Shown here: positions 1 to 14,400 of the stretch, one piece after another
Position numbering within the stretch: position 1 is the stretch's first letter
Layout of the letters: each line of letters starts with the position of its first letter
Source of the DNA: Cymbidium sinense
Lineage: Eukaryota; Streptophyta; Magnoliopsida; Asparagales; Orchidaceae
Assembly: GCA_021442155.1 (NCBI GenBank)
Contig: CM038214.1
Span: forward strand, 25,916,450-25,980,449
Direction of reading: 5' to 3'
Length of the DNA: 64,000 bases
Position numbers and translations under genes: made by a program
Notes under the pieces: generated by a model
What the model was told of the DNA's origin: nothing
What the model saw: only the letters and a program-made list of their open reading frames with translations
Databases searched by the model: none

Positions 1-1907
1 TTGCATTAACTTTGCTATCAGTTGGCTTTTGGAATGTCTTTGCTTACATCCGTCATGTTCATCTCCTAGTTGTGATCTACATTATCTATGTATCTCTATT
101 ATGATCTCTTGCTTAAGTTGGTGCAATGCATTATCTCCACCGTGGTACTATGGACTTGATGTCTTTTACCTTGCTCTCTGGTTGTTTGTTGAACTGATTA
201 TCCAATTTTTTGGCTCATGGCGCTATTCAATGTGGGTTGTAGGTTTTATTGCTACTCTGATCTGCTTTATCTGGAAGGTTTTTTCTTTTTACTATCCTTT
301 GCACCCTTTTGCTACCATTGTTGGCTTTTGGACTTTAGGACCGTTTGTCCAGCTGGTGGATTTTGTGATTATTATTTGTTCCCTATTTTTTAATTTTCAC
401 TATTTCTTGTTATCAATGCTACTGTTTTCCGCTATTTTTTTCCCACTTGGCTAACATCGGCGATCCCCGAGATTTTCGACCGATTATTTGGATCTTTATC
501 TATGCTTATGGGTGGATTCCGCCTTGTTGGTATTAACTTTGGTTGTTATAACTGATTAATACTCTACATGCTATCTCCGGGTTTTGGTTTGTTTTACTCA
601 ACAACTCTATATTAAAGTTGTTGATTTCTTGGGACTTTTCCTTGAACCCTTAATGGTTTATTATATGCATATCATCTTAATGTGGTTGTCACTGCTTTTC
701 TCCACCTTCATTCAGCTAAATTTGTATCTATTGCAATGTTTATCCTGGATGGGTGGCTGTATGGCAAGGTTGCTGGTTTTTGTACTCTAGCTGGTTGTTT
801 CTTCTCTTGGATATTTGTTGTTTTGGTTCTTCAGGACTCCTATGTTGGCTCCATCCTAGTTGGTCATAAGATTTCGGTCCTATGTTCACAAGTTATTTCT
901 ACATTGTCGTGGTTTTGGTGATTCTAATCTGCCTTCCAGATATCTGTTTTTATGCTCTACCTAGTTGGTTATTAACAATGGTAATGTCTACTCGATGGAG
1001 AGAGGTTTTATGGCCAACTTTGTCCCTTCCCGACTTATGCATCGTATCAATTGGGTTTTGTCGACTTTCTCGTTTTCTATAGATTACATAATTCCCTTGT
1101 TGGTGTTGATTTTCTGCTTGTCGCTTATGGGCTTTATAGCCTCGAAAACCATTTTAATTCTTGCCTCTTATCTTTTCCCTACCATTGTTAGTCTTATGCA
1201 CTAATGTAAGATACCTTAACTAATTCATATTCCAACCCTATCATCCTCTATTCAATGAATTGTCTTATAATGAGCTTGCCTAATCAGATCTCATGAACTT
1301 CTTGCATTGGGCATTCTCGATATGGTCTTATATCTGATCTTATTTCCGTGATGGGAACCTCTTTCTCATCCTGACTTTGTCATTCTATCTACCCTATATT
1401 TAATTAAAATTGCGGTACTAAGGATATCAAGACTTTTATCAAATGGATGCAATACCTTTGTTTATGATGTGGATGTTTTCACCGCTTTTGGTATAGTAGC
1501 TTTTGTGATGTAACCCTTCACCGATGTCTGATGCTCATATTTCCTCTAACTTGGTGTGATTGAGCTGAGCCCTCTATCACAACTCTTTACTATCATTCTC
1601 ATTATGCGTTTCGCTTATCATTTTGTCGTATTACCTTAACCGCTTAACTTTTTTGTTACATTCTTGCTGTGATTCTTCTTGTCCTCTTAGGTTTGCTCCA
1701 GAGTGTCATGCCTCCCATCCTTGCATTGGCCCTAATCTTCCACTAGCTTATTATGTTAATCAATTTGTATCTTTTGATTGCTTTATTTTTTTCTCTTTTG
1801 ATTATGGGATTTACTCCCCAGTCGATTGTAGCTTTAAGCAATAGTCGAGTTTATCTCCTTAAGGACCTTGTAACTCTTTTGTGGTAAAATTCCCACATGA
1901 GGTTCCC
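1..1907 (+). mobile_element. T-rich retroposon-like island A (degenerate, open at left edge)
   Basis: This is a T-rich, A-poor stretch quite unlike the array that follows it. Its 3' part (about 1210-1907) matches islands C and E: the same order of phrases such as GGTACTAAGG/TATCAAGACTTTTATC, TGATGTAACCCTTC, AGGTTTGCTCCAGAGTGTCATGC and GGATTTACTCCC is present, with many small deletions. It ends in a decayed form of the common 3' end (TTCCCACATGAGGTTCCC) followed by an A-run at 1908-1916; the AATAAA signal has decayed to GGTAAAAT. Several hydrophobic open frames occur, the longest 29-454, but they follow from the T-rich composition and match no family I know. I read this as a poly(A)-ended retroposon or retroposed gene fragment whose 5' end lies outside the window. 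Confidence 0.6.
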
Positions 1908-1916
1908 AAAAAAAAA

Positions 1917-4900
1917 CCTAACCTAAACCAAAACCCTAACTAAACCTAAACCTCATTAAATAAAAAACCTAAACCTAAACCTCACCTAAACTTGAAACCT
2001 TAAACTTATAACCTTGTTTAAAAAACTAACCTAAACTAAAAAATGAAATCCTAAAGCTAAAAAATTAAAACTAAACTTGTTAACCTAATCTATAAAATAA
2101 AACCTAAACTAAACCCTAACCCTAAAATGCTAAACCCTAAAACCATAAAACCTAAACTCAAAATCCTAAACATAAACCTTCAACCCTAAAACTAACCTTA
2201 AACCTTCAATCCTAAACACTAAACTCTAAACCCTCAAACCCTAAACCTTAAGGCCTAAAGCCCAAACCCTATAACCCTGAACCCTAAACCCTAAACTCAA
2301 AATCCTAAACCATAAAATTAAAACTCCTAAACTAAACTAAAATGTAAACTAAATAAACCTAAAATAAAATAAATAAATTTATATTTAAAGAAAATAATAA
2401 CCTAAACTTAAACCTAAACATAAAAATAAAAAAATAAAAAATGTAAACTAATAAAATAAATAAAATCTAAACTAAACTAAACAAACATAAAAAATAAAAC
2501 CTAAATAAACTAAAACCTGTAAAATAAAATAAATTAAAACTAAAATAAAATAAAATAAAAACTAAATAAAATCCTAAACCTAAAAAATAAACCTAACAAT
2601 AAATAAAAAATAAAACATAAACCTTAAACTAAAAAAAACACCTAAAACTAAAATAAACGTAAACCAAAATTAAAATAAACTAAATTAAATAAATAAAACC
2701 AAAACCCTAAACCCTAAAGTGTAAACCCTAAACCATAAAACCTAACACTACCCATAAATCCTAAACTCGAAATACTAAGGCCTAAAACCTTGAACCTTAA
2801 ACCCTAAACTAACCCTATACCCAAATCCCAAAATACCCTAAAGCGCAAAACCCCATAACCTAAAACTAAACCAAAAAAAGCTAAACCTAATGCCTAAACA
2901 CTAAACCCTAAATGATAACTAAACCATAAACCCTAACTTAAAACTAAACCCTAAACCCTAAACCCTAAAATATAAACACTAAACCTTAAAACTCTAAACC
3001 CTAAATTAAATAAACCCAAACCTTAAACCCTAAACTTAAACCTAAAACTAAAACCTAAAAATAAATAAAATAAAATAAATAAAAAAACTAAACCTAAATA
3101 AAATAAAATAAAAACCTAAACCAAAACTTAAAACTAAAATAACATGAAATGATAAATATAAAATTAACAAAATTAAAATAAAATAAAACCTAAACTAAAC
3201 TAAAAAAGACCTAAAAATTTAAAACCTAAATAAACTAACCCTAAACCCTAAACCCTAAACCTAATAAATCATAAACCATAACACTAATTTTAAATCTAAA
3301 CCTAAACCCTAAAGTTAAAGACTTGAACCTAATCATAAAATAATGAACATTAAACCTAAACTAAAACAACTTTAAATTAAAAAAATAAAACTAACTAAAC
3401 ACTAAACAAACCTAAACCTAAACTTAAACCTAAACATAAACCTAAACTAAACCTAAACCCTAAACCCTAAAAAACCTACCTAATAAACTAACTCTAACTA
3501 AAACCTAAACCTAAACTAAACCTAAAAACCCTAAAACTAATAAACTTAAACCTTAAAACCTTAAACCCTAACTAAATTCAACTAAACCCTAAACCCATTT
3601 AAACTAACCCTAAACCCTAAACTAAACCCTACTTAATCTTGAAACAAACTATAAACCTAACCTTGCTAAACTAAAAACTTAAACTAAAAAACATGAAACC
3701 TAAACTCTAAACCCTTAAAAAAACCCAAATCTAACACTAAACCTCTAACCCTAAAACTAAAACCCTAAACTAAATCTAAATACTAAACCAAAAACCTAAC
3801 CCTAAAATGTTAAACCTACCTAAACTCAAACCCTAAACATAACCTAAACAAAACTAACCTTAAACAATCCTAAACACTAAACCTAAACCTAAACTTAAAC
3901 CTTAAAGCCTAAACCCATAACTAACCCCTAAACCCTAAACTAAACCCTAAACCATAAAAAACATATAACCCTAAACTGACTAAACTCTAAAAATATAAAC
4001 CTAAACTAAATAAAACCTAAAAATAAAATAAATAAAATACCAAAATTTAAACAAAAGAATAACCTAAACTTAAACATAAACATAAAAATAAAATAAATAA
4101 AAAAAAAATAAACTAATAAAATAAATAAAACCTAAACTAAACTAAATAATAAATAAACATAAAATGAAAACCTAAATAAACTAAAACTAAATGTAAAATA
4201 AAATAAAATAATACTAAAATAAAATAAAATAAAACTAAATAAAATCCTAAACCTAAAAAATAAACCTAAAAAAATAAAATAAATCATAAACTTTAAACTA
4301 AAACCTAAACCTAAAATAAATAAAACCAATTAAAATAGTAAAATAAAAAAACCCTAAACCTTAAACCCTAAACCCTAAAGTAAACCTAAATCATAAACCC
4401 TAACACCCTAAATTAAACCCAAACCCTAATGCTAAACTTGAACTTAAACCCTAAAACCCTATACCCAAAACCCAAAACCCAAAAAACTAAAGTAAAACCC
4501 TAAACTAAACCTAAACCAACCCTAAACCTAAAATAAAATAAAACTTAAACACTAAACCCTAAATCATCCCTAACCCTAAATCATAAACCTAAACCCTAAA
4601 ACACTATAAACCTAAACCCTAAACCTTAAACCCTAACCCTAAACTCCACCTAAACCCTAAACCTCTCAAACCTAAACTCACCTAAACTAAACCCTAAACT
4701 TAAACTCCCAAAACTCAATAAACTAAACCTAAACCCTATAACCCAATTTTAAAACTAAATCTAGATGAAACCCTAAACCTAAACCCTAAACCCTTAACCA
4801 TAAACCCTAATCTAACCCTAAACCCTAAGCTAACCCTAAACCCAAAACCCTAAACCCTAAACCTAAACCATAATCCCTAACCCTAAAATGCTAAACCCTA

Positions 4901-4926
4901 AACCCTAAACTCTAAACACTAAACAT
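1917..4926 (+). repeat. Degenerate plant telomere-like array, block 1
   Basis: CCCTAAA heptamers and one- or two-base variants (CCTAAA, CTAAACC, CCATAAA) alternate with AAATAAA/CCTAAA-rich segments, for example near 2325-2690, 3055-3240 and 3986-4340. The A-rich segments recur in recognisable form elsewhere in the window: the one at about 3986 matches those at about 7621 and 12056. They are therefore part of a composite unit and not random low complexity. Between 3400 and 3950 many C-runs are shortened (CCTAAA, CTAAA). No gene is visible; the minus-strand open frame at 4132-4329 is a product of stop-poor A-rich DNA. Confidence 0.9.
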
Positions 4927-5496
4927 AATGGTTTCCTGGACTGTTTCCTACCCTGAAAGCTTCATTTATATATCATATGATTGGGATGGTGTTAATTATA
5001 GGCTCATTGACTTGAACCAAGTTGTCTCCTCTGAATTTTCTTGTGGAGGGATTATACATTGCTTTCAACATTGATGAGATTTTGGCTAAGATGGCTCACT
5101 ATTATGTTTATGTATTCATGTCAAGATGCCTATATTGATGATTTTTTCTTGAATGAGACTCTATCCTAAAACCTTAAATTCTCTATATCTTTAGATAAGA
5201 TTTTGCTTAGGTTTGCGTGTAATAAACTCACAAGAATATCAACAACCTGGTGCTACCTTCACTGTGTTTCTCTCTCTCCTCCTTATCCTATTATCATGCA
5301 TTCCCACATCCTCAACAATTCTTACTTTAGCTTATTATGTTAATCATCTTGTATCTTTTGATTATTTTATGCTTACTTTGCTCTTGGATGTACTTAGATA
5401 TTTAAAATTGTAGCTCTTTGAAAGCAAGAGTTCGAGTTTATCCTTTAAGGATCTTGTAAATTTTTTTTGTAATAAAATACTACATGGGGTTTCCCT
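4927..5496 (+). mobile_element. Short retroposon-like island B
   Basis: This is a 570-base relative of the last part of islands D, F and G. It starts with a degenerate form of the CTGAAAGTTTCATATATGTC / GGCTCATTGA region and ends with the shared tail: TTATGTTAATC, GTACTTAGATA, GTAGCTCTTTGA, AAGGATCTTGTAA, an AATAAA signal at 5471-5476, ACATGGGGTTTCCC, then an A-run at 5497-5504. The middle is deleted relative to island D. I see no coding sequence in it. The sharp edges against CCCTAAA repeats on both sides, 5' truncation and A-tail fit a truncated retroposon copy. Confidence 0.6.
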
Positions 5497-5504
5497 AAAA
5501 AAAA

Positions 5505-8202
5505 TATAAACCATAAACCCTAAAACTAATCCTAAACCCTAAATCCTAAACCATAAAACCCTAAACCCTAAAGCCTAAACCTTAAACCCTAAAACCCTGA
5601 ACCCTAAACCCTAAACCCTAAACTCTAAACCCTAAACCATAAAACATACAACCTTAGACCCTAGACACTAAACCCTTAAAATGTAAACCTAAACTAAATA
5701 AAACCTAAAAATAAAATAAAATAAATAAAATACCTAAATTTAAACAAAATAATAACCTAAACTTAAACCTAAAAATAAAAAAAATAAATAATAAAATGTA
5801 AACTAAAATAAAATAAATAAAAACCTAAACTAAACTAAACAATAAAATAAACATAAAATAAAACCAAAAAATAAACTAAAAACTAAATGTAAAATAAAAA
5901 TAAAAATAAAATAAAATAAAATAAAACAAAAACTAAATAAAATTCTAAACATAAACCTAAAAATAAATAAAAAATAAAACCTAAACCTTAAACTAAAAAA
6001 AACCTAAACCTAAAATAAACATAAACCAAAGTTAAAATAAACTAAACTAAATAAATAAAACCTAAACCCTAAACCTTAAAACCTAAATCCTAAACTGTAA
6101 ACACTAAACCATAAACCCTAACACTAACCCAAATCTAAACCAAACCCTAAAGCCTAAAACCTTGAACCTTAAACCCTAAACTAACCCTATACCCTAAACC
6201 CTAAGCCCTAAACCCTACACCCAAACCCTCACCTTAAACCTGAAATGCTAAACCCTAAACCCAAACCCTCATCTTAAAGCTAAAACCCTGAACCCTAAAC
6301 CCTATAAACCTAAGCTTTAAACCCTAAACTAAACCAAGACCCTAAAAACATGAAACCCTAAACCCTAAACACTTAACCATAAACCCTAATCTAACACTAA
6401 ACCCTAAACTAACCCTAAACCTAAACTCTAAACCCTAAAACCCTAAACCCTAAACCCTAAACCCTAAACCCTAAACCTTAAACTTAAACCCTAAACTCTA
6501 AAAACTTAAAAACCAAAACCCAAACTAAATAAAACCTAAAAATAAAATAAAAAAAACTAAACCTAAATAAAATAAAATAAAAACCTAAACCTAAACTAAA
6601 AACTAAAAATAACATGAAATAATAAATATAAAATTAAAAAAATTAAAATGAAATAAAACCTAAACTAAACTAAAAAAAACCTAAAAATTTAAAACCTAAA
6701 TAAACTAACCCTAAACCATAAACCCTAGACCCTAAACCCTAAACCGTAAGCCCTGAATCATAAAACCTAACACTAATTCTAAATCTAAAACCCTAAACCC
6801 TAAAGCTAAAGACCTTGAACCTTAAATCCTAAATAACCCAAAACATTAAACCCTAAACCAAAAAAAACTTTAAACCCTAAAGCCTAAACCGTAAATCCTA
6901 AACCCTAAACCTTAATCTAACCCTAAACACTAAGCTAACCCAAAATCCTAAACCCAAAAAACCCTAAACCCTAAAGCCTAAACACTAAACCCTAAACCCT
7001 AAACCCTAAACTAAAATACTAAACCTAAACTAAACTAAAACCCTAAACCTCTAACTTAAACTAACCTAAACCCTAAACTTAAACCTAAACTTAAAACTAA
7101 ACTCTAAACTATAATCCTAAACTAAATTTTAAACCAAACTTAAATTTAAACCTATAAACTAAACCTAAAACCTTAAGCTATAAACCTAAAAAACCTCACT
7201 AAACTAAACTAAACCTAAACCAAACCCTTACTAAACTTGAAACTTAAACTATAAATACTATAACCTAAGTTTAAACCTAAACACTAAACTTGAAAATATG
7301 AAACTAAAGTTTAAACTAAACTTATCAATAAACCCAAAACTAACACTAAACCCTAAGCTAACCCTAACCCCTAAAACCAAAAAACCCTAAACCCTAAATC
7401 CTAAATACTAAACCCTAAACCCTAAACCCTAACCCTAAAATGCTAAACCCTAAACATAAACCTTAAACCCTAAAACTAACCTTAAACCTTCAATCCTAAA
7501 CACTAAACCCTAAAACCCTAAACCTTAAGGCCTAAAGCCTAAACCCTATAACCCTGAACCCTAAACCATAAACTCTAAACCCTAAACCATAAAACATACA
7601 ACCCTAGACCCTAAACCCTAAACCCTAAAAATGTAAACCTAAACTAAATAAAACTAAAAAATAAAATAAATAAAATACCTAAATTTAAACAAAATAATAA
7701 CCTAAACTTAAACATAAACATAAAAATAAAATAAAATAAAAATAAAATGTAAACTATAATAAAATAAATAAAAACCTAAACTAAACTAAACAATAAAATA
7801 AACATAAAAATAAAAAACCTAAATAAACTAAAAACTAAATGTAAAATAAAAATAAAATAATACTAAAATAAAATAAAATAAAAACTAAATAAAATCCTAA
7901 ACCTAAAAAATAAACCTAAAAATAAATAAAAAATAAAACATAAACTTTAAACTAAATAAAAACCTAAACCTAAAATAAACATAAACTAAAATTAAAATAA
8001 ACTAAATAAAATAAATAAAACCTAAACCCTAAACTTTAAATCCTAAACCCTAAATCATAAACCCTAACATTACCCAAAAATCCTAAACCCGAAACCCTAA
8101 TGCCTAAAACCTTGAACCTTGAACCCTAAACTAACCCTATACCCAAAACCCAAAACCCAAAATATCCTAAAGTGTAAACCCTAAACCCTAAACCTTAATC
8201 TA
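5505..8202 (+). repeat. Degenerate telomere-like array, block 2
   Basis: The composite repeat continues: CCCTAAA-rich blocks with AAATAAA-rich blocks beginning near 5671, 6520 and 7621. A nearly perfect CCCTAAA run lies at about 6436-6477. The A-rich block at 5671 matches that at 12056 almost base for base over some 100 bases, so these blocks descend from one unit. The stretch 7020-7330 has shortened C-runs. The 7621-8202 segment has its counterpart at 23890-24400, where the telomeric part is rewritten. No gene is visible. Confidence 0.88.
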
Positions 8203-11200
8203 ACCCTAAACCCTAAACCACAAAAACCCAAAACCCTAATTCCTAAACACTAAACCCTAAATCGTAAACCCTAACCCTAAACCATAAACCCTAAACCTTA
8301 AAACACTAAACCTAAAATAAACTAAACTAAACCTAAACCCTAACTAAACTAAACTAAGCCCTAACTAAACTCAAAATAAACCTAAACTAACCCAACTCAC
8401 TAAAACTAAACTTAAACCTATAACCTAAACCTAAATCAACTAAAACTCTAAAATATGAAACCTTAAACCTAAACCTAAACAACTATAAACTATACCTAAC
8501 CTAAACCCAACCTTAAACCCTAAACCCTAAAACCTAAACCTAAACTAAACCAATCCTAACCTAAAATGTTAAACCTAAACCCTAAACTTAAAACCTAAAT
8601 ATAAACTATAAACCCTAAACCCCTAAACCTAAAACTAAAACCTAACTAAATAATAAACTAAACTATAAAACTAAACTCTAAAGCATATACCCTAAACCCT
8701 AAATTAAACCCTAAACCCTAAACTACCCTAAACCATAAACATACAACCTATACTAAAAAAACCCTTAAAATAAACCTAAAATAAAACCTAAAAAATAAAA
8801 TAAATAAAATACCTAAATTTAAACAAAATAATAAATATAAACTTAAACCTAAAAAATAAAAAAAAATAAATAATAAAATGTAAACTAAAATAAAATAAAT
8901 AAAACCTAAACTAAACTAAATAATAAAATAAACATAAAAAAAAAATAAAACCTAAATAAACTAAAATTAAAAGTAAAATAAAATGAAAATAAATAAAATA
9001 AAATAAAATAAAATAAAACTAAATATGATCCTAAACCTAAAAAATAAACCTAAAAAATAAATAAAAATAAAACCTAACCCTTAAACTAAAAAAAAAACCT
9101 AAACCTAAAATAAACATAAACCAAAGTTAAACAAAAATAAACTAAATAAATAAAACCTAAACCCTAAACCCTAAACTAAATCTAAATAAAATACTAAACC
9201 ATAAACCCTAACACTACCTAAATAAACCCTAAACTAAAATAACTTAAACCTAAACTAACTATACTCTAAACCCTAAGAAATCCTATACCTAAACTCACAC
9301 CTTAAACTAAACTTAAACTAAACCCAAACTCATAAAGATAAATAAACCCTAAACCCTATAACCAAACTAAACTAAACTAAAACCTAAAACATGAAACCTA
9401 AACCTTAAACACTAACTATAAACCTCTAACACTAAACTCTAAACCCCTAACTACCCTAAAACCCTATGCTAAACACTAAATTAAAACCTAAACCTGCCTA
9501 AACCCTAAATAATAACTTAAAATAAACCTAAACATAAACTTTAATCCTAAAACTAACCCTAAACCCTAAACCCTAAACCTTCAACCCTAAACACTAAATG
9601 CTAAACCCTAAAACCCTAAACCCTAAAGCCTAAACCCTAAACCCTAAACCCCTGAACCCTAAACCCTAAACTCTAAACCCTAAACCATAAAACATACAAC
9701 CCTAGACCCTAGACCCTAAACCCTAAAAATGTAAACCTAAACTAAATAAAACCTAAAAAAATAAATAAAATACCTAAATTTAAACAAAATAATAACCTAA
9801 ACTTAAACCTAAACACAAAAATAAAATAAAATATAAAATAAAATGTAAACTAAAATAAAATAAATAAAAACCTAAACTTAACTAAACAATAAAACAAAGT
9901 TAAAAATAAAAAAGCTAAATAAACTAAAAACTAAATGTAAAATAAAAATAAAATAAAGCTAAAATAAAATAAAACAAAAATAAAATAAAATCCTAAACCT
10001 AGAAAATAAACCTAAAAATAAATAAAAAATAAAACCTAAACCTTAAATTAAAAAAACTAAACCTAAAATAAAAGCAAAATTAAATAAACTAAACTAAAAT
10101 AAATAAACATAAAATCTAAACCTTAAACCTAAACCCTAAACTATAAACCTAAACCATAAACCTAACACTAACCTAAATAAACTAAAACCCTAAACCTAAA
10201 CCTTGAACTAAACCCAAACTAACTATACCTAAAACCAAAACTAAAATACTAAAGAATCCTAAACTATACTAAAACACTAAACTCCTAACTAAATGCTAAA
10301 CCATAAAACCTAAAACCCTAAAGTTCTAAACATTAAACTTAAACCTTAAACCCTAACCTAAACCATAAACCTAACCTAAACACTAAACCTAAAACTAATT
10401 TAAACAAACCTAACCTAACTCCTAACCTAAACCTAAACCCTAAAACTAAACTTAAAACCTAAAACTAACTAACTAAACTTAACCAAACTAAACTTAAACC
10501 TAAACCTAAACTTAACTAAACTTAAACTAACTTAATTAAACACTAAACCTAAATGAAACCTAACTAAACTATACCTATCCCTAAACCAACCTAAGTTTTA
10601 AACCTAAAAAAACTAAACCTAAACCCTAAACTAATCTAACTAAACTAAACCTAAAATACTAAACTCTAAACTTGAAACACAAACCTAAATCTAAAACTAA
10701 CCTAAACCTAAAAACTAAACAAAACCCTAAACCTTTAACCTAAAACCTAAACCTAAACCTAAAATTTAAACCTAAAGCTAAATAAACCTAAATCATAACC
10801 TTGAATAAATCCTAAACCCTAAACCATAAACCATAAAACCTATAACCTAGACCTAAACCCTAAAACCAAAAAAATATAAACCTAAACTAAATAAAACTAA
10901 AATAAAATAAAAAATTCTAAATCTAAATAAAATAATAACGAAACTTAAACCTAAACCTAAAAATAAAACAAATTAAAAAATAAAACTAAACTAAAATAAA
11001 ATAAATAAAACCTAAACTAAACTAAAAAAATTAAATAAACATAAAAAATAAAAAACCTAAATTAACTAAAAACTAAATGTAAAATAAAAATAAAATAAAA
11101 TAAAATAAAATAAAAAGTAAAAAAAAATCTTAAAACTAAAAATGAAAACTAAAAATAAATAAAAAATAAAACCTAAACCTTAAATTACAAAAAACATAAA

Positions 11201-11431
11201 CCTAAATTAAACATAAACTTAAATTAAAATAAACTTAACTAAAATAAATAAAACCTAAACCTTAAACACTAAACCCTAAACCCTAATCCCCAAAACCCTG
11301 AACCCTGAACCTTAAACCCTAAACTGAAAGCCTTAAACCCTAAACCCTAAAAACCTATAAACCTAAACCATTACTAAATAAAACCTACAAATAAAATAAA
11401 TAAGAAAACCTAAACTTAAATAAAATAAAAA
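8203..11431 (+). repeat. Tandem ~3.2 kb composite repeat, copy 1
   Basis: This unit contains four A-rich sub-blocks beginning near 8760, 9717, 10870 and 11365, each led in by telomere-like repeats. The same order of sub-blocks follows at 12056, 13120, 14452 and 14935. The string at about 8203 (CCACAAAAACCCAAAACCC, then AATTCCTAAACAC) recurs at about 11440, which marks the junction. In this copy the telomere-like stretches 8320-8700, 9180-9500 and 10130-10800 have lost many Cs (CCCTAAA to CCTAAA or CTAAA) relative to copy 2. No gene is visible. Confidence 0.7.
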
Positions 11432-14400
11432 TAACCCTAAACCCTAAACCACAAAAACCAAAAACCCTAATTCCTAAACACTAAACCCTAAATTGTAAAC
11501 CCTAACCCTAAATCATAAACCCTAAACCCTAAAACACTAAACCCAAAAACCCTAAACCCTAAACCCTAAACCCTAACCTTAAACCCTACACCTTAAACCC
11601 TAAACCCTAAGCCCTAAATGCTAAACCCAAACCCTCACCTTAAACTTGAAACCCTAAACTTAAACCTAAACTCACTCAGTAAACCTAAACCCTAAACCCT
11701 ATAACCTTGAAACCTAAACTAACCTAAACCTAAAACATGAAACTTAAACTAACTATAAACCATAATCTAACCCTAAACCTGAACCCTAACTAAACCCCAA
11801 AAACCCTAAACCCTAAATCCTAAACCCTAAAATGCTAAACCCTAAACCCTAAACTCTAAACCCTAAACATAAACCATAAACCCTAAAACTAATCCTAAAC
11901 CCTAAAACCTAAACCTTCAACCCTAAATAATAAACCCTAAACCATAAAACCCTAAACCTAAAAGATATACCCTAAACCCTAAAACCCTGAACCCTAAACC
12001 CTAAACTCTAAACCCTAAACCATAAATCATACAACCCTAGACCCTAGACCCTAAACCCTTAAAATGTAAACCTAAACTAAATAAAACCTAAAAATAAAAT
12101 AAAATAAATAAAATACCTAAATTTAAACAAAATAATAACCTAAACTTAAACCTAAAAATAAAAAAAATAAAAAATAAAATGTAAACTAAAATAAAATAAA
12201 GAAAAACCTAAACTAAACTAAATAATAAAATAAACATAAAAATAAAAACCAAAATAAACTAAAAACTAAAAGTAAAATAAAAATAAAAATAAAATAAAAT
12301 AAAATAAAACAAAAACTAAATATAATCCTAAACCTAAAAATAAACCTAAAAATAAATAAAAAATAAAACCTAACCCTTAAACTAAAAAAAACCTAAACCT
12401 AAAATAAACATAAACCAAAGTTAAACTAAAATAAACTAAATAAATAAAACCTAAACCCTAAACCCTAAACCCTAAATCCAAAACTGTAAACACTAAACCA
12501 TAAACCCTAACACTAACCCTAAATCTTAAACCTGAAACCCTAAAGCCTAAAACCTTGAACCTTAAACCCTAAACTAACCCTATACTCTAAACCCTAAGCC
12601 CTAAATCCTATACCCAAACCCTCACCTTAAACCTGAAACGCTAAACCCTAAACCCAAACCCTCACCTTAAAGCTGAAACCCTAAACCCTAAACCCTATAA
12701 CCCTAAGCTTTAAACCCTAAACTAAACCAAAAACCTAAAAACATGAAACCCTAAACCCTAAACACTTAACCATAAACCTTAATCTAACACTAAACCCTAA
12801 GCTAACCCTAACCCCTAAACCCCAAAAACCCTATGCCCTAAACCCTAAACACTAAAACCTAAACCCTAAGCCCTAACCCTAAAATGCTAAACCTTAAAAC
12901 CCTAAACCCTAAACTCTAAACCCTAAACATAAACTTTAAACCCTAAAACTAACCCTAAACCCTAAACCCTAAACCTTCAACCCTAAACACTAAATGCTAA
13001 ACCCTAAAACCCTAAACCCTAAAGCCTAAACCCTAAACCCTAATCCCCTGAATCCTAAACCCTAAACTCTAAACTCTAAACCATAAAACATACAACCCTA
13101 GACCCTAGACCCTAAACCCTAAAAATGTAAACCTAAACTAAATAAAATCTAAAAAAATAAATAAAATACCTCAATTTAAATAAAATAATAACCTAAACTT
13201 AAACCTAAACATAAAAATAAAATAAAATATAAAATAAATGTAAACTAAAATAAAATAAATAAAAACCTAAACTTAACTAAATAATAAAACAAAGATAAAA
13301 ATAAAAAAGCTAAATAAACTAAAAACTAAATGTAAAATAAAAATAAAATAAAGCTAAAATAAAATAAAACAAAAATAAAATAAAATCCTAAACCTAGAAA
13401 ATAAACCTGAAAATAAATAAAAAATAAAACCTAAACCTTAAATTAAAAAAAACTAAACCTAAAATAAACAAAAGCAAAATTAGAATAAACTAAACTAAAA
13501 TAAATAAAACATAAAATCTAAACCTTAAACCCTAAACCCTAAACTATAAACCCTAAACCATAAACCCTAACACTAACCCTAAATCCTAAACCCTAAACCC
13601 TAAAGCCTAAAACCTTGAACCTTAAACCCTAAACTAACCCTATACCCAAAACCCAAAACCCAAAATACCCTAAAGCGTAAATCCTAAACCCTATACCAAA
13701 AGCACTAAACCCAAATCTAACCCTAAATGCTAAACCATAAAAACCCAAAACCCTAAAGCTAAATTAAACTAAACTTAAACCTAACCTAAACTATAAACCT
13801 AAACTAAAAGACTAAACTAAAACCCTAAACTAAACTGACCCAAACCTAACTAACCTAACTTACACTAAACTCTAAACTTATAACCCTAAACCTTAACTCT
13901 AAACTTTAAACCCTAAACTAAACCTAAGCTAACTGGCACTAAACCTAAACCTTAAACTTAAACCCTAAACTAAACTATAAAACCTAAACCTAAGCTCTAA
14001 ACTCTAAACTATAACCAAACTTAAACTCAAACCTAAACCTAAACCCAAACTCTAAGTTTTAAAACTAAACTAACTTAAACCTAAAACACTAAACAAATGT
14101 TTAAACCTAAATCTAAACTATATCTATCCTACAACCTAAACCTAAGTTTTAAACCCTAAAAACACTAAACCCTAAACCCTAAACCCTAATCCTAAAGTAC
14201 TAAACCCTAAAACCCAAAACACTAAACTCTAAACTGAAACATAAACCCTAAATCCTAAAACTAACCCTAAACCCTAAAACTAATCCTAAACCCTAAACCC
14301 TAAACCTTTAACCCTAAAACCTAAACCCTAAACCCTAAAATCCTAAACCCTAAAGCCTAAATCAGAACCTTAAATCATAAAACCTTGAATCCTAAATCCT

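Noticed and set aside
2325..2690. AAATAAA blocks as basecalling errors of the TTTAGGG strand
   Set aside because: The blocks are reproduced in detail between distant copies (for example 5671 and 12056), so they look like real sequence.
4132..4329. Minus-strand Phe/Leu-rich frames in A-rich blocks (also 26045-26236, 44270-44452, 56581-56763, 59566-59751)
   Set aside because: The complement of AAATAAA/CCTAAA repeats encodes endless Phe, Leu and Ile with few stops; these are composition effects without conserved ends.
1917..4926. A functional telomere
   Set aside because: The repeats are highly degenerate, interrupted by A-rich blocks, islands and gene fragments, and flanked by more of the same on the right. 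Clean runs reach only about nine heptamers.
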